From positions 1,649,926,062 through 1,649,990,061 of the forward strand of contig OY728121.1 in assembly GCA_963277665.1 (NCBI GenBank): a stretch of DNA of 64,000 bases, written 5' to 3'. Below the pieces are notes generated by a model. That model saw nothing but the letters and a program-made list of their open reading frames with translations, was not told where the DNA came from and ran no database searches. Positions 1 through 12,905 of this stretch are shown here, one piece after another. The stretch comes from Viscum album (Eukaryota; Streptophyta; Magnoliopsida; Santalales; Viscaceae). Every line of letters begins with the position of its first letter. Position 1 is the stretch's first letter. The translations under genes were made by a program, and so were the position numbers.

Positions 1-2470
1 AAGTCCATCCAGGGAGTAAACTTCTATTATTGGGTCGTCTGAACATGAATAACATAACACTGACATCGAGAGTGGTCAATATCCACGAGGAGACCTTTTC
101 ACTAGAACTATTCATCATTTATGAAAATTATGAAACATTTCTCTATATTCAGTTTCTAGACCTCAGATAGAGATTATCACGACTGTTTTATCATAAAACC
201 ATTGGACCAACACACCAAGATTTTGGAGGATTCAATCGTCACCATATTTGAGCTCAGATTCATTCTGAAAGACACATTGAAACCTAAAAATACAATGTTT
301 GGCCTCAAAAGATCAAAGATATAACCAACGAGAATGATATGAGGAGGAAGATGTTCTTTTCATGAAAAACTGAGACCACAACCAATGTTTCTCTATAGTG
401 AGGCAACTAGTGTCCAATGATAGTGTTCCACCATCATGCTCTATTAATTCCAACTTATACCACCACCATTTGAATATTAAAGTTAGTGTGACTTCATAGT
501 GTGCTACCACCATGTGCTATAGTCAGGGAATAATACCAATAGAGCTGCCATTGTGTAAGACTTAACTCTTCTACCACTATCTCAATTCACCATCACAAGC
601 TTTCAAACATCTTATTATACTTTCTACCACTGCGTGATACCACCATAATCTACCATCACTATACCATGCTTGTGAAAATTGTTTCAGATTCTTCTCATCT
701 CATTATCTTTTTCTATCATAATTTTCTACATCCAGAGAGTTCAATTTCCATTCAGGTTTTCCTACCACTACTTATTCCTTTATCATGTGCTACCACTACT
801 ACAACTCCACTACCAGTTCCCTATTGTAATTTCCCCATTTTCTACAAAATTTAGCTCGACTATAATCTTCCACATTAATTCTAATGAGATTGTGGTGTTC
901 TTATATTATTTCTCTAAGATAAGTAATGAAATGCTATGAATGATTATCATACTTTAGAAAATCAAAGACATAAAATTTATACCATAACATTCTTCTTAGG
1001 TACGAATTTTCATAAAGAATGATAATTATTGAGATTCCTTAAAAAATTATCCCTAATGGATCAAAATATTTAACTCCATATGAATAATTTTTTTCATCTT
1101 TTTACCACAAACCAATTATCCCACCAAGAACCAAGGATAGGTTATGATTAGGTTGATGTGAGTTTTTGGATTTAATGTTGATTACACAGGTGTGATTAAG
1201 CCACGTCCCATACCATGATGACATCCCACAGTCATCTTGAATTCTAGGAGGAAGAATTAACACAATAGGATGAGGGGAAAAATTGGCTTTACATAAAAGA
1301 AAACCATTGAAAAAAAATTATGGGCACATTAACCTCCATGAATATACTTGAAATTCATTGGAATTACATTTCATTTTCCATATGGGATGTGGAATTTATC
1401 TATTAATTATAAAAGGAATTTCAATTAAGATGTCACAGAATGTGAAGATATGGAAATACATGTATGTTAAAAGGCATGTTTTCTCTCCATCCCTCTGATT
1501 TTTATTTAAATTAGAAACATCAAGATATCCACATAGATAAAAAGTTTAATCCTTGACCAAAATGAAGAGAATAAAAGTTCAATGATTTAAAGAATAGATT
1601 CGACGATTCATGGGGAAACAATTGTAGAATTATAATACCTATAAATACCATGATGGGATATTATGAGACGGTGATAAAAACACACATGTAAAAGGATTAA
1701 AGAATACCAATCCTATAACACTATATTTATATTTCTCCCTACCTAAATTACATTATTTTAATATATATTGTATCCCTAATATCTACATTTCTGTGTAATT
1801 GATGGGTATAGTCTTAATATTATTTGGAAAGGGGAGGTGGCCAAATTGAGATTCTTTAGTCTAAGAGATTAATTTAAATATAGTGATATGTTTATATTGA
1901 TAAATGGTTTTAAATTATTTATTTTATAATTTAATTCAAATTTGATTCTATTTTTTTATTTATTATTGTAATCAATTTTTTCCTTGTTTAAAAAATTATT
2001 CTCTTTATATAATTGGTGTTGGAACATATCAAGCAATTGGTCTATGTTTTGGTAGATAGAATTTTGTTATTAATAAATACATGAGGAATATGAACTCAGG
2101 AAACTATGTTTTTATGAAATAACAATACATATTTTGGAATTTCAATGGGGTATCATTGTGAGTTTCACACATAGGATGAAGAGTTATCCATATTAAGGAA
2201 ATTGTTAGGTATATTTTTAAATTTATTGAACATAATCAATGCTGAAAAGGATGTGTGATTGTGAAACCATTCATTAAATCAATTAATAATTAAATAGATA
2301 TATTATTTAGTATTGTTTCATTATTTTCTAATCTAAAAAATCTTAATCTACATAATTTCATTTTTTCAACCAAAACAATATATTATAGATCTAATGACTA
2401 GTAAAAACCTAGGTTAACGCTACCACTAAATTAACTTGAAAATAATTTATCATTTACAAGAGCCATTGAA
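1..2470 (+). mobile_element. 5' LTR of Athila-like element (partial, cut by window edge)
   Basis: This stretch is a diverged direct copy of about 10,330-12,905. Matching landmarks in the same order include the block at 54-80 against 10,389-10,415, the segment with 'gagaccac' followed by 'atagtgagg' at 371-405 against 10,710-10,745, 'gataaatggtttt' at 1899 against 'aataaatggtttt' at 12,248, and the block at 2400-2470 against 12,835-12,905. Two long direct copies about 10.4 kb apart, flanking pol remnants, are best read as LTRs. The left end lies outside the window and the right end is approximate. The pair is strongly diverged, so the insertion is old. No protein is encoded; the short frames here are chance. 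Confidence 0.7.
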
Positions 2471-2485
2471 AAGTGTGCATCGAAC

Positions 2486-2506
2486 ATATCATAGTTTCGG
2501 GGAATT
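2486..2506 (+). promoter_or_regulatory. possible degraded primer-binding site of Athila-like element
   Basis: The stretch ending 'tttcggggaatttag' lies just after the last clear LTR-LTR similarity. It resembles the 3' half of the primer site seen in many Athila elements, which ends in 'ttgccggggaa'. The first half is not recognisable, and the 3' LTR copy may still show weak similarity beyond this point, so this is only a candidate for the start of the internal region. Confidence 0.2.
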
Positions 2507-2509
2507 TAG

Positions 2510-4600
2510 TTCCAATACAAATTTATAAATTCCTTATCTGAAACAACTAATTAATAACTATTCCATTGAAATCTTGTAATAGAAATAATTTTTCAAACTA
2601 GACGTAGGAGACATAATTTATATAATAACATTGATGAAATTATTATACAGAAACTAGTGGATAATTTTATCTTTCCCTATAAGCCTTGATATTTGTAAAT
2701 AACCAAAAAATAAGGGATATTTTTGACCAATAATTATCCAATAAAAAAATTAGTTAGTTATGCCAAATTTTAAAAATGAAGTATAATTATGCATTAATAT
2801 GACCCATGTACCTCCTAAATTAAATAGTGATCTATTTGAAGATGAAAACTATTATATTCAATAATTTATCGTTTTTTCCATGAATTTGGAAAAGAGTGGT
2901 GGTAGAAGTTCAGTTAATGTGGAAAACATTTCCCTTTTCACTAAAAGGAGATTCCAAGGAGTGGTGGTATAGCGTACAACAATGATAGATTAAAGATTGG
3001 GTTGACCTATGTAGGTTTTTAATTGTTATATTCATCCTAACCTCCCAGATAACAATGATAAGGAAGAAGATCTATTTCTTCTAAAAAACATTCAAAAAAA
3101 CTCTATGAGTATTGGGAATGATTTAATAAGTATTTTACAAGATACCATAACCATGATGCATAATAACATTAAACGTTAGTCTTTTTATTCCGTTGAATTC
3201 TGGAAAATGATGAAAAAATATGGGATATATCCTTTGGAGGAGCTTTTATTTAAAATTCACTAATAAAATCTCAGATTCAGATCAAGAATATTTTTAGAAA
3301 TTAATAGATATTCAGAAAAATATGTATGTGTAAAATATTTTTTCATGTGGTAAGAACTAATAAATTATCATTATTAGATGAAAACAGTGTTGATGAAAAA
3401 AAATATTTTGAGAAAAATGGTTGTGAAGGATGTTCATGAGATACAAGTCCCACATCACGAATTCTCTTTATGTTCACAACCTAACCAATTTATTGATAAA
3501 TGGGTTGAAATAACAAAGATGAAAGGTTGTGTGGCTGCGTTCGAAGAAATAAAATTAAAATATAATCATCTATGGATTGAAAAAAATAAAATCCCAACAT
3601 GGATTTTTAAGCAAACAATACTATCATAGACCCAATTTTGGAATCAATAACCACATCTACCCCATGGTGAAAACAAATCCATAACCCACCACCTATCCAA
3701 AAACCATAAAATTATACATACTAGCAAAAAATATACCAACAAACCACTTACACAAGTATCCTTATGAAAACAATTCAATAAATTCCTAATGTCATGAAAA
3801 ACACTAATAATGATATGATATTTAAGAGTTGAAAAGCATCATTGAAATTATTTCATGAATGTTTTAAAGGCTCATGAAAATGTTTTCTAATGACCAATGT
3901 AATAAATTAGTTCATATTTTCTTTAATCCAATGGAGAATGTAATAATGATTTGAACAAGGACATGTGAGGATTCATAGACACATTAATGGATAGAATTTC
4001 AAGGTGAACAAGATGATAGAAATGTACAGAATCCAAAATATATTCTTGTTGATAAACCCCACAAACAATGTGATGAAGGAAATAGAAAAAATAAGTGAGG
4101 ACACATTTTAGCTAAAACAACATTTAAAAGGAAAAATTGTAGAATAATTATATTCTAAAGCTATACCTATATTGGTCCTTTTAGTCAAAAAATCTAAAAA
4201 AAATAACATAAAATGGAAAGTTAAGAAACCACTAAAAAGGAAAAATTCAATTTTCTTCTTTTGGAATCCATCCAAAAAATTCTGCTGTGTCCAAAATTTA
4301 TCAAGAGAATTTTCATAAATAATAAAGTGACATGATTTGAATGAGAGAATTTGTTATGGATATAGTGTCTTAGTTAAGATCAAACCAAAAATTAAAAAAA
4401 ATATCAAGATTCAGGGATGTTTACTATTCCCCAGAAAATCAATTTTATAAACATTTCTAATGGTTTATACCATCTTAGTTCTTCAATGAAATTATTACAA
4501 AACTATGTTATCTCAAAATTTTCAATAGAATAATTGATTCCCACAACAGTGATTGTTAAAAATGAAAAAAGATCCATTTTTTATAGGATTATTTTAAGAT
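2510..4600 (+). pseudogene. presumed gag region of Athila-like element (unrecognisable)
   Basis: The stretch between the 5' LTR and the protease remnant is where gag (capsid and nucleocapsid) should lie. I could not identify a capsid motif or a CCHC zinc knuckle in it. The longest open run is 83 codons at 3378-3629, rich in Lys and Ile, which matches nothing I recognise. The call is by position only. Confidence 0.35.
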
Positions 4601-4621
4601 TTTCTTTTAGGAGTTAAAGGA

Positions 4622-4843
4622 TTGATATTTCTACCATACTTATATGTTCTTACTATGGAGGATGTCAATGCATTGGGTTATTCACCAACAATTTTGGGAA
4701 GACCGTTTCAAAAAAATAGTCATCTATTACATGATGGATCCATTATAATAAATAATGGATACAACAAGATACACTTCAAAATTCTTGATACTATAAAGCA
4801 CCATTTAAGAAACTATTTAGTATTTTTAATTTATATTAAATAA
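4622..4843 (+). pseudogene. aspartic protease C-terminal remnant, Athila-like pol
   Basis: A 73-codon open run carries the C-terminal half of a retrotransposon aspartic protease. It contains the segment 'FLPYLYVLTMEDVNALGY', then 'ILGRPF', then a weaker 'hDGSIIINNGYNKIHF' stretch and 'KILDTIKHH'. Athila-type polyproteins commonly show a Tyr-Val-Leu-x-Met-Glu-Asp segment followed by LLGRPFL and a run ending in Phe-Asn-Ile-x-(D/E)-Ala-Met-Lys. The catalytic Asp-Thr/Ser-Gly triad should lie upstream and is not visible. The protease would have cut the Gag-Pol precursor in the particle. It is followed at the expected distance by reverse transcriptase remnants. Confidence 0.72.
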
Positions 4844-5659
4844 TTTACTATGAATATCAATGATTCTATAATTCACTATGAATTCTTGAAATAGATGATC
4901 ATTATTCCATTAAAAATAATATGGAATATGTGTGTATGGAAAAACCCTGAAATTTGACGTTCATGTTGGAAGAGAGATAAGATTCGATTTTAATGTAAAA
5001 TCATTGGATGATTAAAAGGATGATATAATTCATTGTATACAAGTGATTAAATATTTTAATGTTAGGAACCAAAATTTAATCTCATCTATTGAAACATACT
5101 CATATATGTAATTAAAACATCTCCCATGTGATTTGGAATATTAATAACCCATGGAAGGATTAAATTATATAGTATTAATTACTCATACACTGTCCAAAAC
5201 CCATGAAAAAACATTGATTGGAATTTTGATAAGAAACAAACAATCTAGATTGTGGAGGTTAAGTTACACCCATTGAATTGAACAGAAAATCATCTCACAT
5301 AGAATCTGGTTAGAGTGTCATTTAAATGAAGTTAGACAAACTAAAATGTATATAAAATCAATAATCATGGTGTTAGTGAAGATGTATAATGAGTATTTTG
5401 TAATGAATGATATCATATATCCAATTTAGAATTCATAGCTGGCCAACCCTATTCATATTGCTCCCTTGAAATCTAGATTGGCTTTTTTGGAAAATTAATA
5501 TAATGATTTGATCCATATGTGAGTTGAGACTATATGTATGTTGAGTATTTATTATATGAATATAAATAAATTCTGTATAAATGACCACATTCTTATTACA
5601 TCCACTGAAAAAATTATAGGGAGGTTATCCAAAAGAAAAATTATTGATTCTTGTAATGA

Positions 5660-6110
5660 TTTTTAGTTACCAATTTCTGCAAAAATCCAAGAGTGGACCA
5701 AAATCAGATTTACTTATGACACCTTGGGCTATAGAAGAATTAATTTTGGGGTTCAAAATTCCCAAGGTACATTTCAAAGGTTCTAGATAATTATATTTTC
5801 CAATCATATTAAGGATTTCATAGAGGTATTTCTCAATGACTTTAGTATTTTTTGTAATTCTATTTCTCATTTCCTATGAAATAAAGAAATAGTGATGAAA
5901 TATGCATTGAAAATAATATTGTTTTCAATTTGGAAATGTTCTAATTAATTATTTAGAAAGGGATAGTATTTAAAAACAAAAATTCTCAAAAGGTAATTAT
6001 GTTAGATATATCCACGGTTAAACTGATAAAATCCTTACCCTATACAACATTCTGAAAGTATATTTGGTTTTTTCAGGCTATGCAAGATTCTATTGAATTT
6101 TTTTTAGCAA
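5660..6110 (+). pseudogene. reverse transcriptase remnant, Athila-like pol
   Basis: Fragments in alternating frames follow the Ty3/gypsy RT order. 'FTYDTLGYRRINFG' near 5705-5750 matches the usual FTCPYGTFAYRRMPFG. After a frame change 'GTFQRF' follows, then 'IKDFIEVFLNDFSIF' at about 5,808-5,855, which is the active-site block (usual FIEVFMDDFSVF). The catalytic YMDD-type box reads Phe-Leu-Asn-Asp, so one of the two metal-binding aspartates is lost. Further on, 'KGIVFKNKNSQK' stands where the family has GIVLGHKIS, and 'VFSGYARFY' near 6065-6100 matches SFLGHAGFY. The frameshifts and stops make it non-functional. Confidence 0.82.
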
Positions 6111-6219
6111 ATATAGTAATATTTCACTTATTATTTATAGATAAAATTTTAATGAAATTTTATTTAATTTCAATTAACAATGATGGAAAAAATTTGAGGA
6201 TATGAGGAAAAGGTTTATT

Positions 6220-6760
6220 AACTAACCCTGAATAAAACCACCAGATTGGGAATTCCCATTTGAGATTATATATGATGCATTAAACAAATATGCTAGAGAA
6301 TACCTCTCTCAATTAATTAAGGGATGGGTTTTCCTTAATAAAATTTAATTCTACTCACACCAATTAGAAAACCCATGTAAATTAGTTCAATCAGTAATTT
6401 TTATCATTAGATAAATTTATATTATTTTTTCTTGTTATAAAATTCGTTGTCTTTTCATATCATGTATCCCTTAGCTACTTAATGTATAATCATTATTTAA
6501 ATACGAGTTTTGTTTGATGGAAGATAATTTTATAGAGACCAACCTAGAGATAAAAAATATGATGTGAGATAAAAATTCGTTGGAATTTCACCACAGTAGA
6601 CTTCCCAACAAAAAATAAATAAATTTTAGAACAATTCCAGTTAAATGATAAAATAATTTAAGACAAAAATTATATTATGGATGTTTACATAACATGGAAT
6701 AAGTAAATAGTTAATTATTTGGTGATTACATAGGTTACACATGACATAAACTCCCATGAA
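6220..6760 (+). pseudogene. RT connection and RNase H remnant, Athila-like pol
   Basis: At about 6,235-6,290 the reading 'KPPDWEFPFEIIYDALN' matches the Athila segment QPPDW.LPFEIMCDASD, the start of RNase H, where the Asp of 'YDA' would be the first catalytic acidic residue. Beyond it the RNase H body is barely legible, with Tyr- and Leu-rich fragments where the 'YAxxTLxxAQ' part should be. RNase H would have removed RNA from the RNA:DNA hybrid during replication. The 3' limit is a guess. Confidence 0.6.
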
Positions 6761-7129
6761 GAAAAAAAAAACTAAAATATAAATCTTGAGATCAATTTGG
6801 GAGGATCCATAAAATTAGAAAACATTCAATGATCTTATAGTAAGAATATTTTTTCCCTAAAATGATATTTAATTTTTTTTTGAATTTTTTCTAAAACTAG
6901 ACATTAGAGGCCCCATTATACATGACAGAACTTTGAGAAAATTCATTGTATCTGATATTTATATTAATTTTTGAAGGATTCTCATTCATTTTTCTATAAA
7001 TATAAAAATGTAAATTTAATTTAAATTTTTTACCAAGATATGAAATGAATGAAAAAGTGATTTTTCAATATGTATATTTTCATGATTAGGAAATTTATTT
7101 TATGGGACCCTCTCTCTTTTTTTTTGAAT

Positions 7130-7960
7130 TCTTGCATACTTCTCTATATTGATTATGTATCAAAATGGGTGGAATTCCGGGCTACCAAAACTGAAGAAGA
7201 AAACGTTGTGTGTGATTTCGATTGGTGAAACAATTTTTCTTGGTTTTGATTACCTAGTACCACTAGCATGGGCCAACATAATAATATTTTTAATAAAATA
7301 ATAGAGTATATTCTAAAAAATATTTTGGTGCACCAAAATATATCTAAACCAATCATCCCCAAATAGATGTCGTAGATAAAGTTTTTAACTGAGATATTAG
7401 TTGTATTTTCGAGAAAATGGTTTAGCCTAACCAAATGTATTTGTTCAAGATGAATGAATAACCAATATGGGAATATAAAATAGCCTATAAGACACCAATA
7501 TCTATGAGCCCATATTTGTTAATTTATTGAAAATGTTATAAAATACCAGTGGATCTCGAGCACCAAGCATATTGGGATGTCATAACATGAATCCAGATTA
7601 GGAGAGTGTTGGGGAAGATAAGAATCATACATTATAAGAGAAGGAATATATTAAAAGGGAAGCTACTACAAATCCCATAATTTATATATTGAGAACTTTA
7701 TTGGATCATGAGAAACTAATCGATCAAAAATTATCCTAACCAAGAGACCAAGAGTTTCTATACAATTCTAGATTTCTGTTAAGGATTAGTAAGATACAAT
7801 AAAAGTCGGATGGAACCCTTATATTAATGAATTTCTATAATTTTTTCGAGGTGGAAAGTAATAAATAAGTTAAAGGGAACCCATTTAATGTGTTTGGGAA
7901 AATTCTAAAAATATTCCATGTGAGTATACCAAATGAATAAAATATGACCATCAATCATTT
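7130..7960 (+). pseudogene. integrase remnant, Athila-like pol
   Basis: The integrase core is legible in pieces. 'YIDYVSKWVE' followed by 'ATKTEE' lies at about 7,146-7,200 (family: VDYVSKWVEAIATKTND), with the first catalytic Asp in 'DYVSKW'. 'YKIAYKTPISMSPYLLIY' and 'PVDLEHQAYWD' lie at about 7,476-7,580, matching YRTAFKTPIGMSPYRLVYG and PVELEHKAYWA. Near 7,745-7,900 a frame with 'RVSIQF' and 'W.PYI.NEF' resembles the C-terminal VLLFNSRLxLFPGKLKSRWxGPF part. Integrase would have inserted the DNA copy into the chromosome. Stops and frame changes disable it. It is the last pol domain here, as expected for Ty3/gypsy order. Confidence 0.82.
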
Positions 7961-10329
7961 TTAACATGTCAATTGATCATCATTCATGAAGTCATGTGAA
8001 GGAAATGATGTTTAAAAAATAAATTCTAGGAGGACACCATAGTTTTATTTTTGTATTATGTTATTGAAATACTAGATAGAGAAACCCTTTATATTCCCCC
8101 CTTTTAACTTCAATTAAATAATATTTAAACTTTCATGAAGTATTTTATTTGGTAGGATCACCATAAAATGAATTCATAGTGTGGTTCAAAATCTTGGAGA
8201 AGACGAATAAAATATTGAAATGGGTAAATTGAAAATGTATTTCACATCCATATTCCTTATCTTTTAAGATCCTATATATTTTTTGTATGAAAGTACGTTA
8301 TGAGCTTTAAAATAATGTTTACATGCACACACATATACAATATTCTTTACATGAATGATCATGGAGACTTTAGTTTCATATAAATTAAATTATTACATAT
8401 TTCAATTTTTTAGAGTGGTGGATTTAAATGGGTTAAGTTGGTTGATTGAATGATTAAATATGTAAATAAGTTCCAAAATGATGAATAGTAATTTATGGTA
8501 ATCTATTGACTCATGAAATTGAAATTTACCAACAATTTTTCATACATTGAATTTATAAAATTCATGTGTATTGGTATATTTTTATTAATCATTCCATGAT
8601 TTATTATCCAATTTCATTTGTTTCTTATTCTAGAGAGGAATTCTAGATAAAGTACATTCATATTCTCTCTAGTGCATATTTCATTGGCTATCATTTTCTA
8701 TTCAACATATAAAAACATACACAAGAACTTTTCAACACTATAATTGATCAAAGAAATATATAATATAATAGATTTATTTTTCCCTTATCCTTTATACCAT
8801 CTTTAACACTAATCCTTTTTTATCTGATAGAATGTTGGAATGATCTTCTTATGAATGAGCCACATTATATGTCATTATTTTACATTTATACATTAATCAA
8901 TATTTTTAGTATATTTTAAAGATAATGTGTGGATGAGATTCATTGTAGAAGGGATGTTGTTCATTAGAAGGAATAATTGTGGGGGAACTATATTGGGTAC
9001 TGGCAGAGGTTCATGCTGATTCTCTATATTTATTTTCTACCCCTATTGAAGTTAAAACATTGAAAATGAATGGGTTGTGAATGGAGAGAATTGAAAATGA
9101 ACATTATTGGAAAACTGATTTAATCTTGTGGGGCTAGTTGGTGAATGTGATACGCATTCTAATAATTTCAATTGAAAGAGAAAAAAAATGAAAAATCAAT
9201 TGAAAAGAAAGAGCATTTATGGAAAAAGACGTTTAAATTCCGGGGGTGAACATCATTAATTGAAATTTCATTGTTTATGATCTCTAATTTGAGCCTTTTA
9301 TTAGTGTTTTATTACTTGAGAAAGGGTAATATCATTGAATATTTAACATTAAATATAATTCATCATTCTTAAAAGTGTCAACCTCCTCCTATGGTTTAAT
9401 TTTCACATCATACCGACCTACCTGAAGCCTATGGGGCAATATAACCTAAAATTAAAATTATTCATGATGTAATGTTATTTATGTATTTGTGGGGGGGGGG
9501 GATAAGGAAGTAACATTGAATGTTTATGGAAAAATATTATTCAAAGATGGTATGAGAATAATTATGCTTGAATATATATCTTGCATGGTGAGAGAAGGAA
9601 AAATTACTCCAAGGTATGTCACAACATGAGATTATTAATAGTATTGATTAATTATGATATGTGAGTACAAGGAAGTAGAATATCTAAAAAATTACAAAAG
9701 GTATATAGTAAAATACATAATACACATAGATACTTTGGAATGTATGATGTTTGATTAATATTTAATGTGATTCCAAAATTTTTTATTTTCCCAATGATAA
9801 TAAGTTGATTTTATTGGTTTTGATATTTGAATAATGGTATCATGGGTGATATCTTCATATTATTATGAAACAATATTCTTGAGGAATATTATAGTTAAAT
9901 TGTGGGGTTATTTTATTTTCTTATTTTTACATGCCCAAATTAAATGATATTTAACGATTTTATACTTATATTATTAACTGATTTACTCATTTGTGGGAAT
10001 TTATATTTTAAATTAAATTTTGTGGTAAAGAAAAAAACATGTATTTATATAATATTATATATGTTATGAAAAAAGTTATTTTATTTAACATAACTATTTT
10101 ATTAATGAATTTTTAGATCATATATTGGCCGGCATTTTCCTAGCACTCAACCCCAACCAAATGACACTTGGAAGCCCTGAGGGGTCGATATGACCAAGAA
10201 AGAGGGTTAGGCAGAGCAGAGTGTGATATAGTGTGAATTTGATGCACAAGGCACAGTCCCACGTGGGGTGTCCCAAGGCCCATTGGGACAATGTGTGTCG
10301 GGAAAAGCCCCAGATGTAATGTTTGTGAG
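7961..10329 (+). other. 3' non-coding part of Athila-like element
   Basis: No coding similarity is visible between the integrase remnant and the clear start of the 3' LTR. An envelope-like frame, found in some Athila elements, cannot be recognised. Candidate polypurine tracts are 'gtgggggaa' near 8,980 and an 11-G run at 9,491-9,501. The 3' LTR probably starts after one of them, but the matching 5' LTR start lies outside the window. 10,120-10,320 is less AT-rich than its surroundings and is probably already LTR. Confidence 0.45.
9491..9501 (+). promoter_or_regulatory. poly-G run, possible polypurine tract
   Basis: Eleven consecutive G, followed by 'ataaggaag', lie downstream of integrase on the coding strand, where the plus-strand primer of an LTR element is expected. 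The sequence that follows does not begin with TG, so the LTR boundary is unproven. Confidence 0.3.
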
Positions 10330-12905
10330 TAAATAATGAGATTTTCCTCGAATTAGGTATTTGAGTTAGGGTGATAATACCGAACATAACATAACATTGA
10401 TTTCTAGTGTTCGTAATCAATATGGAAGGAAATTTTCTCTAGTAGATTTCATCATTTTATAAAATGATGTCATATTTCTCCATATCACAGTAGTCGATCT
10501 CAAATAGACCTCAATGTCATTCTCCACTCATGCTATCATCATTCTTCAAAAAAAAATTGACATTATAGTCATACATAATCACCACTTTTGAGATTTACAT
10601 ATTACTATTAGCAACATTTGTGCCTCGAAATTATATATTAATCCTCATAATATTGGAGAAATTCATTGAGATAATGATAAGATGAGTAGGATGACTGATT
10701 GTAGGAAAATAGAGACCACTACTATTGTTTCATTATAGTGAGGAAATCAGTGGCAACAGATGGTGTTCCATTATTGAGCTTCACTAATTACAGCAACTAT
10801 CACCACCATATACCCGTGATCTTCAGTGCACTTATATTTTGTTCTAACACCACAATCTACCATTGTGGAATCATACCATCAGAGAGGGCACCATACAATC
10901 CACTATTCCACTAGCACCAGGTCATTCCACCTACTTTTTCCACTCGTCGTCCTTCACAGTATGCATCAGACGCTTGCTATAGACAAACATACCAAAAAAT
11001 TTCTATTATAGAATCATGTTATTTATCTTTATCCATTCTGGTAAACATCCATTATTGTTATGTCCTACTATAAGTAGGATCAAATATCATTCAGGTAATG
11101 TTACTGTAACCTATGGCTCCAACGTATTCTACCACTACTTCTACTCTTCTTCAGGTGACTTGATACATTCATCTTGATTTCACTACTATTGACCATGCAT
11201 CATTTTTCAAGATTTTTGCTATGTGATTGTGGTGTGAATCTATTGAGGTTGTGATATAATTCATGTGATGTTATGAATGATGAGAATGTTTAAGCCAACT
11301 AATTCCATGGATATCATATTATGGAATTCAATTTCTATTTGTTCTTGCATGAAGGAGGATTGATTTTGAGCTTCCCAACTATACCGTTCTTGATCAAATG
11401 AAACATTTCACTCTATATGATCAATGTTTTTTTTGAAAAATGATTCCTCTAACCTATGTATTCCCCCTATGATTGAGGAAAAGTGATATTGAGGTACTTT
11501 AAAAGGAATTTATTTATTGCTAGAAAGATATTTTTTATTGAACATTATCCTAATACAATATCATATACCATGGTTGATGTGAATTTGAGGAGGGATAATA
11601 AACTTTGAAGGTGATGGTGTGAAATAGGGTTTAGAAAAATAGTAAACATTGAATAGAAATGATGATAAGAGAAACCACCATGTATATACCCAAAATTCAA
11701 CGAAATTCTAATTTGGTTTCAACTTATAATGTGGAATTTAAAATTAAATAAAAATTGAAGGTTGATTAATTATATAAACAAATGTGAAGAAAAGGAAATA
11801 TGATTAGTTTGAATTTATGTTCTCTCTCTCTCTATCCGATAATATTTTAAAATAAAAATATAGAGAGATCCATATAGTTTAAAAGTGGAAGCTTCGACTG
11901 AATTCAAATAGATGAAAGTGATGGTAATTTAAAGAATATATTTTATATAATCACTGTATAGACCTTAGATAACTATATTCCATATAAATACATAGATTAG
12001 GAATGATGAAAATGTAATGGACACATATAGAGAGTGTAAGATCATCTAATACTCGACCATTTACCTAGATTTATATTGTTTTCTTTTCCATTTTACATTG
12101 TTTGAATATGTATTATACACTTCAAAATTCCATTTTTTCTTCTATAATGAAGGGGTTGAAACCTTAGTTAATTGGTGAATGGGAGGGGTCCCATTTGAGA
12201 GTCTTGAGTATTATATCTTAATATGAATAAATTGATCTATTTTTATTAATAAATGGTTTTCAATTTTCATTTTTGAAATTTATTTTACCGAAAATTAGTT
12301 TTTTAATATTTATAGTTATTTATTATTTCCATGATTAAGGAAATATTTTCTCCCTCTAACTGGTTTTTTATCATAATGATATTTTGGTCTGAGACTAGGT
12401 AGATATTATTTCAAATTTACTACACATGTGATGGAGAGGGAATGATAAAGATTATTTTCATGGGAATAAAAATACGAGATTGGGTACTTCCTATGTAAAT
12501 CAAGTGTGATTAATTGTGACATCCAAACATGGGAAAAAAAATATTACAAGGAAATAAAATTTCTATGAGTATTTTAACACTTATCAAACATGATCAAGGG
12601 TGAAATGGGGAAGAAATTATGAAACGATTCATTAAATAAATTATATGGGAAAGTGATTTTGTTTGAATTGTATATGACAGAATCAATAATAAGAACCCTA
12701 TACTTAACTGATCACATGTTTCTCACTTAATTTTAATATGTTTTGTTTCACTATTCACTAGGCACATAAATAATAATCTATACTATTAACATTTAGAATT
12801 AATGACACTAAATAAGAAAAAAAACTCTCTAGAGAGAACCTATGGATCCACTAACAATAAATTCCCTATTAAATAACATATCTTTTACAACACCCCACAG
12901 AAGGA
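10330..12905 (+). mobile_element. 3' LTR of Athila-like element
   Basis: This is a diverged direct copy of positions 1-2470, colinear with it and about 10.34-10.44 kb downstream. The match is seen through scattered short landmarks rather than long identities. The real LTR start probably lies upstream, between about 9,500 and 10,300. The end is set where similarity fades, near 'atcttttacaacacc' at 12,889-12,903. A 100-codon minus-strand frame at 10,118-10,420 overlaps the LTR start and has no recognisable product. Confidence 0.68.

Noticed and set aside
5667..5870. 67-codon minus-strand frame
   Set aside because: The plus strand of the same stretch carries clear reverse transcriptase motifs, so this is a shadow.
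10118..10420. 100-codon minus-strand frame
   Set aside because: It overlaps the Athila-like 3' LTR start, runs against the element, and has no recognisable motif.
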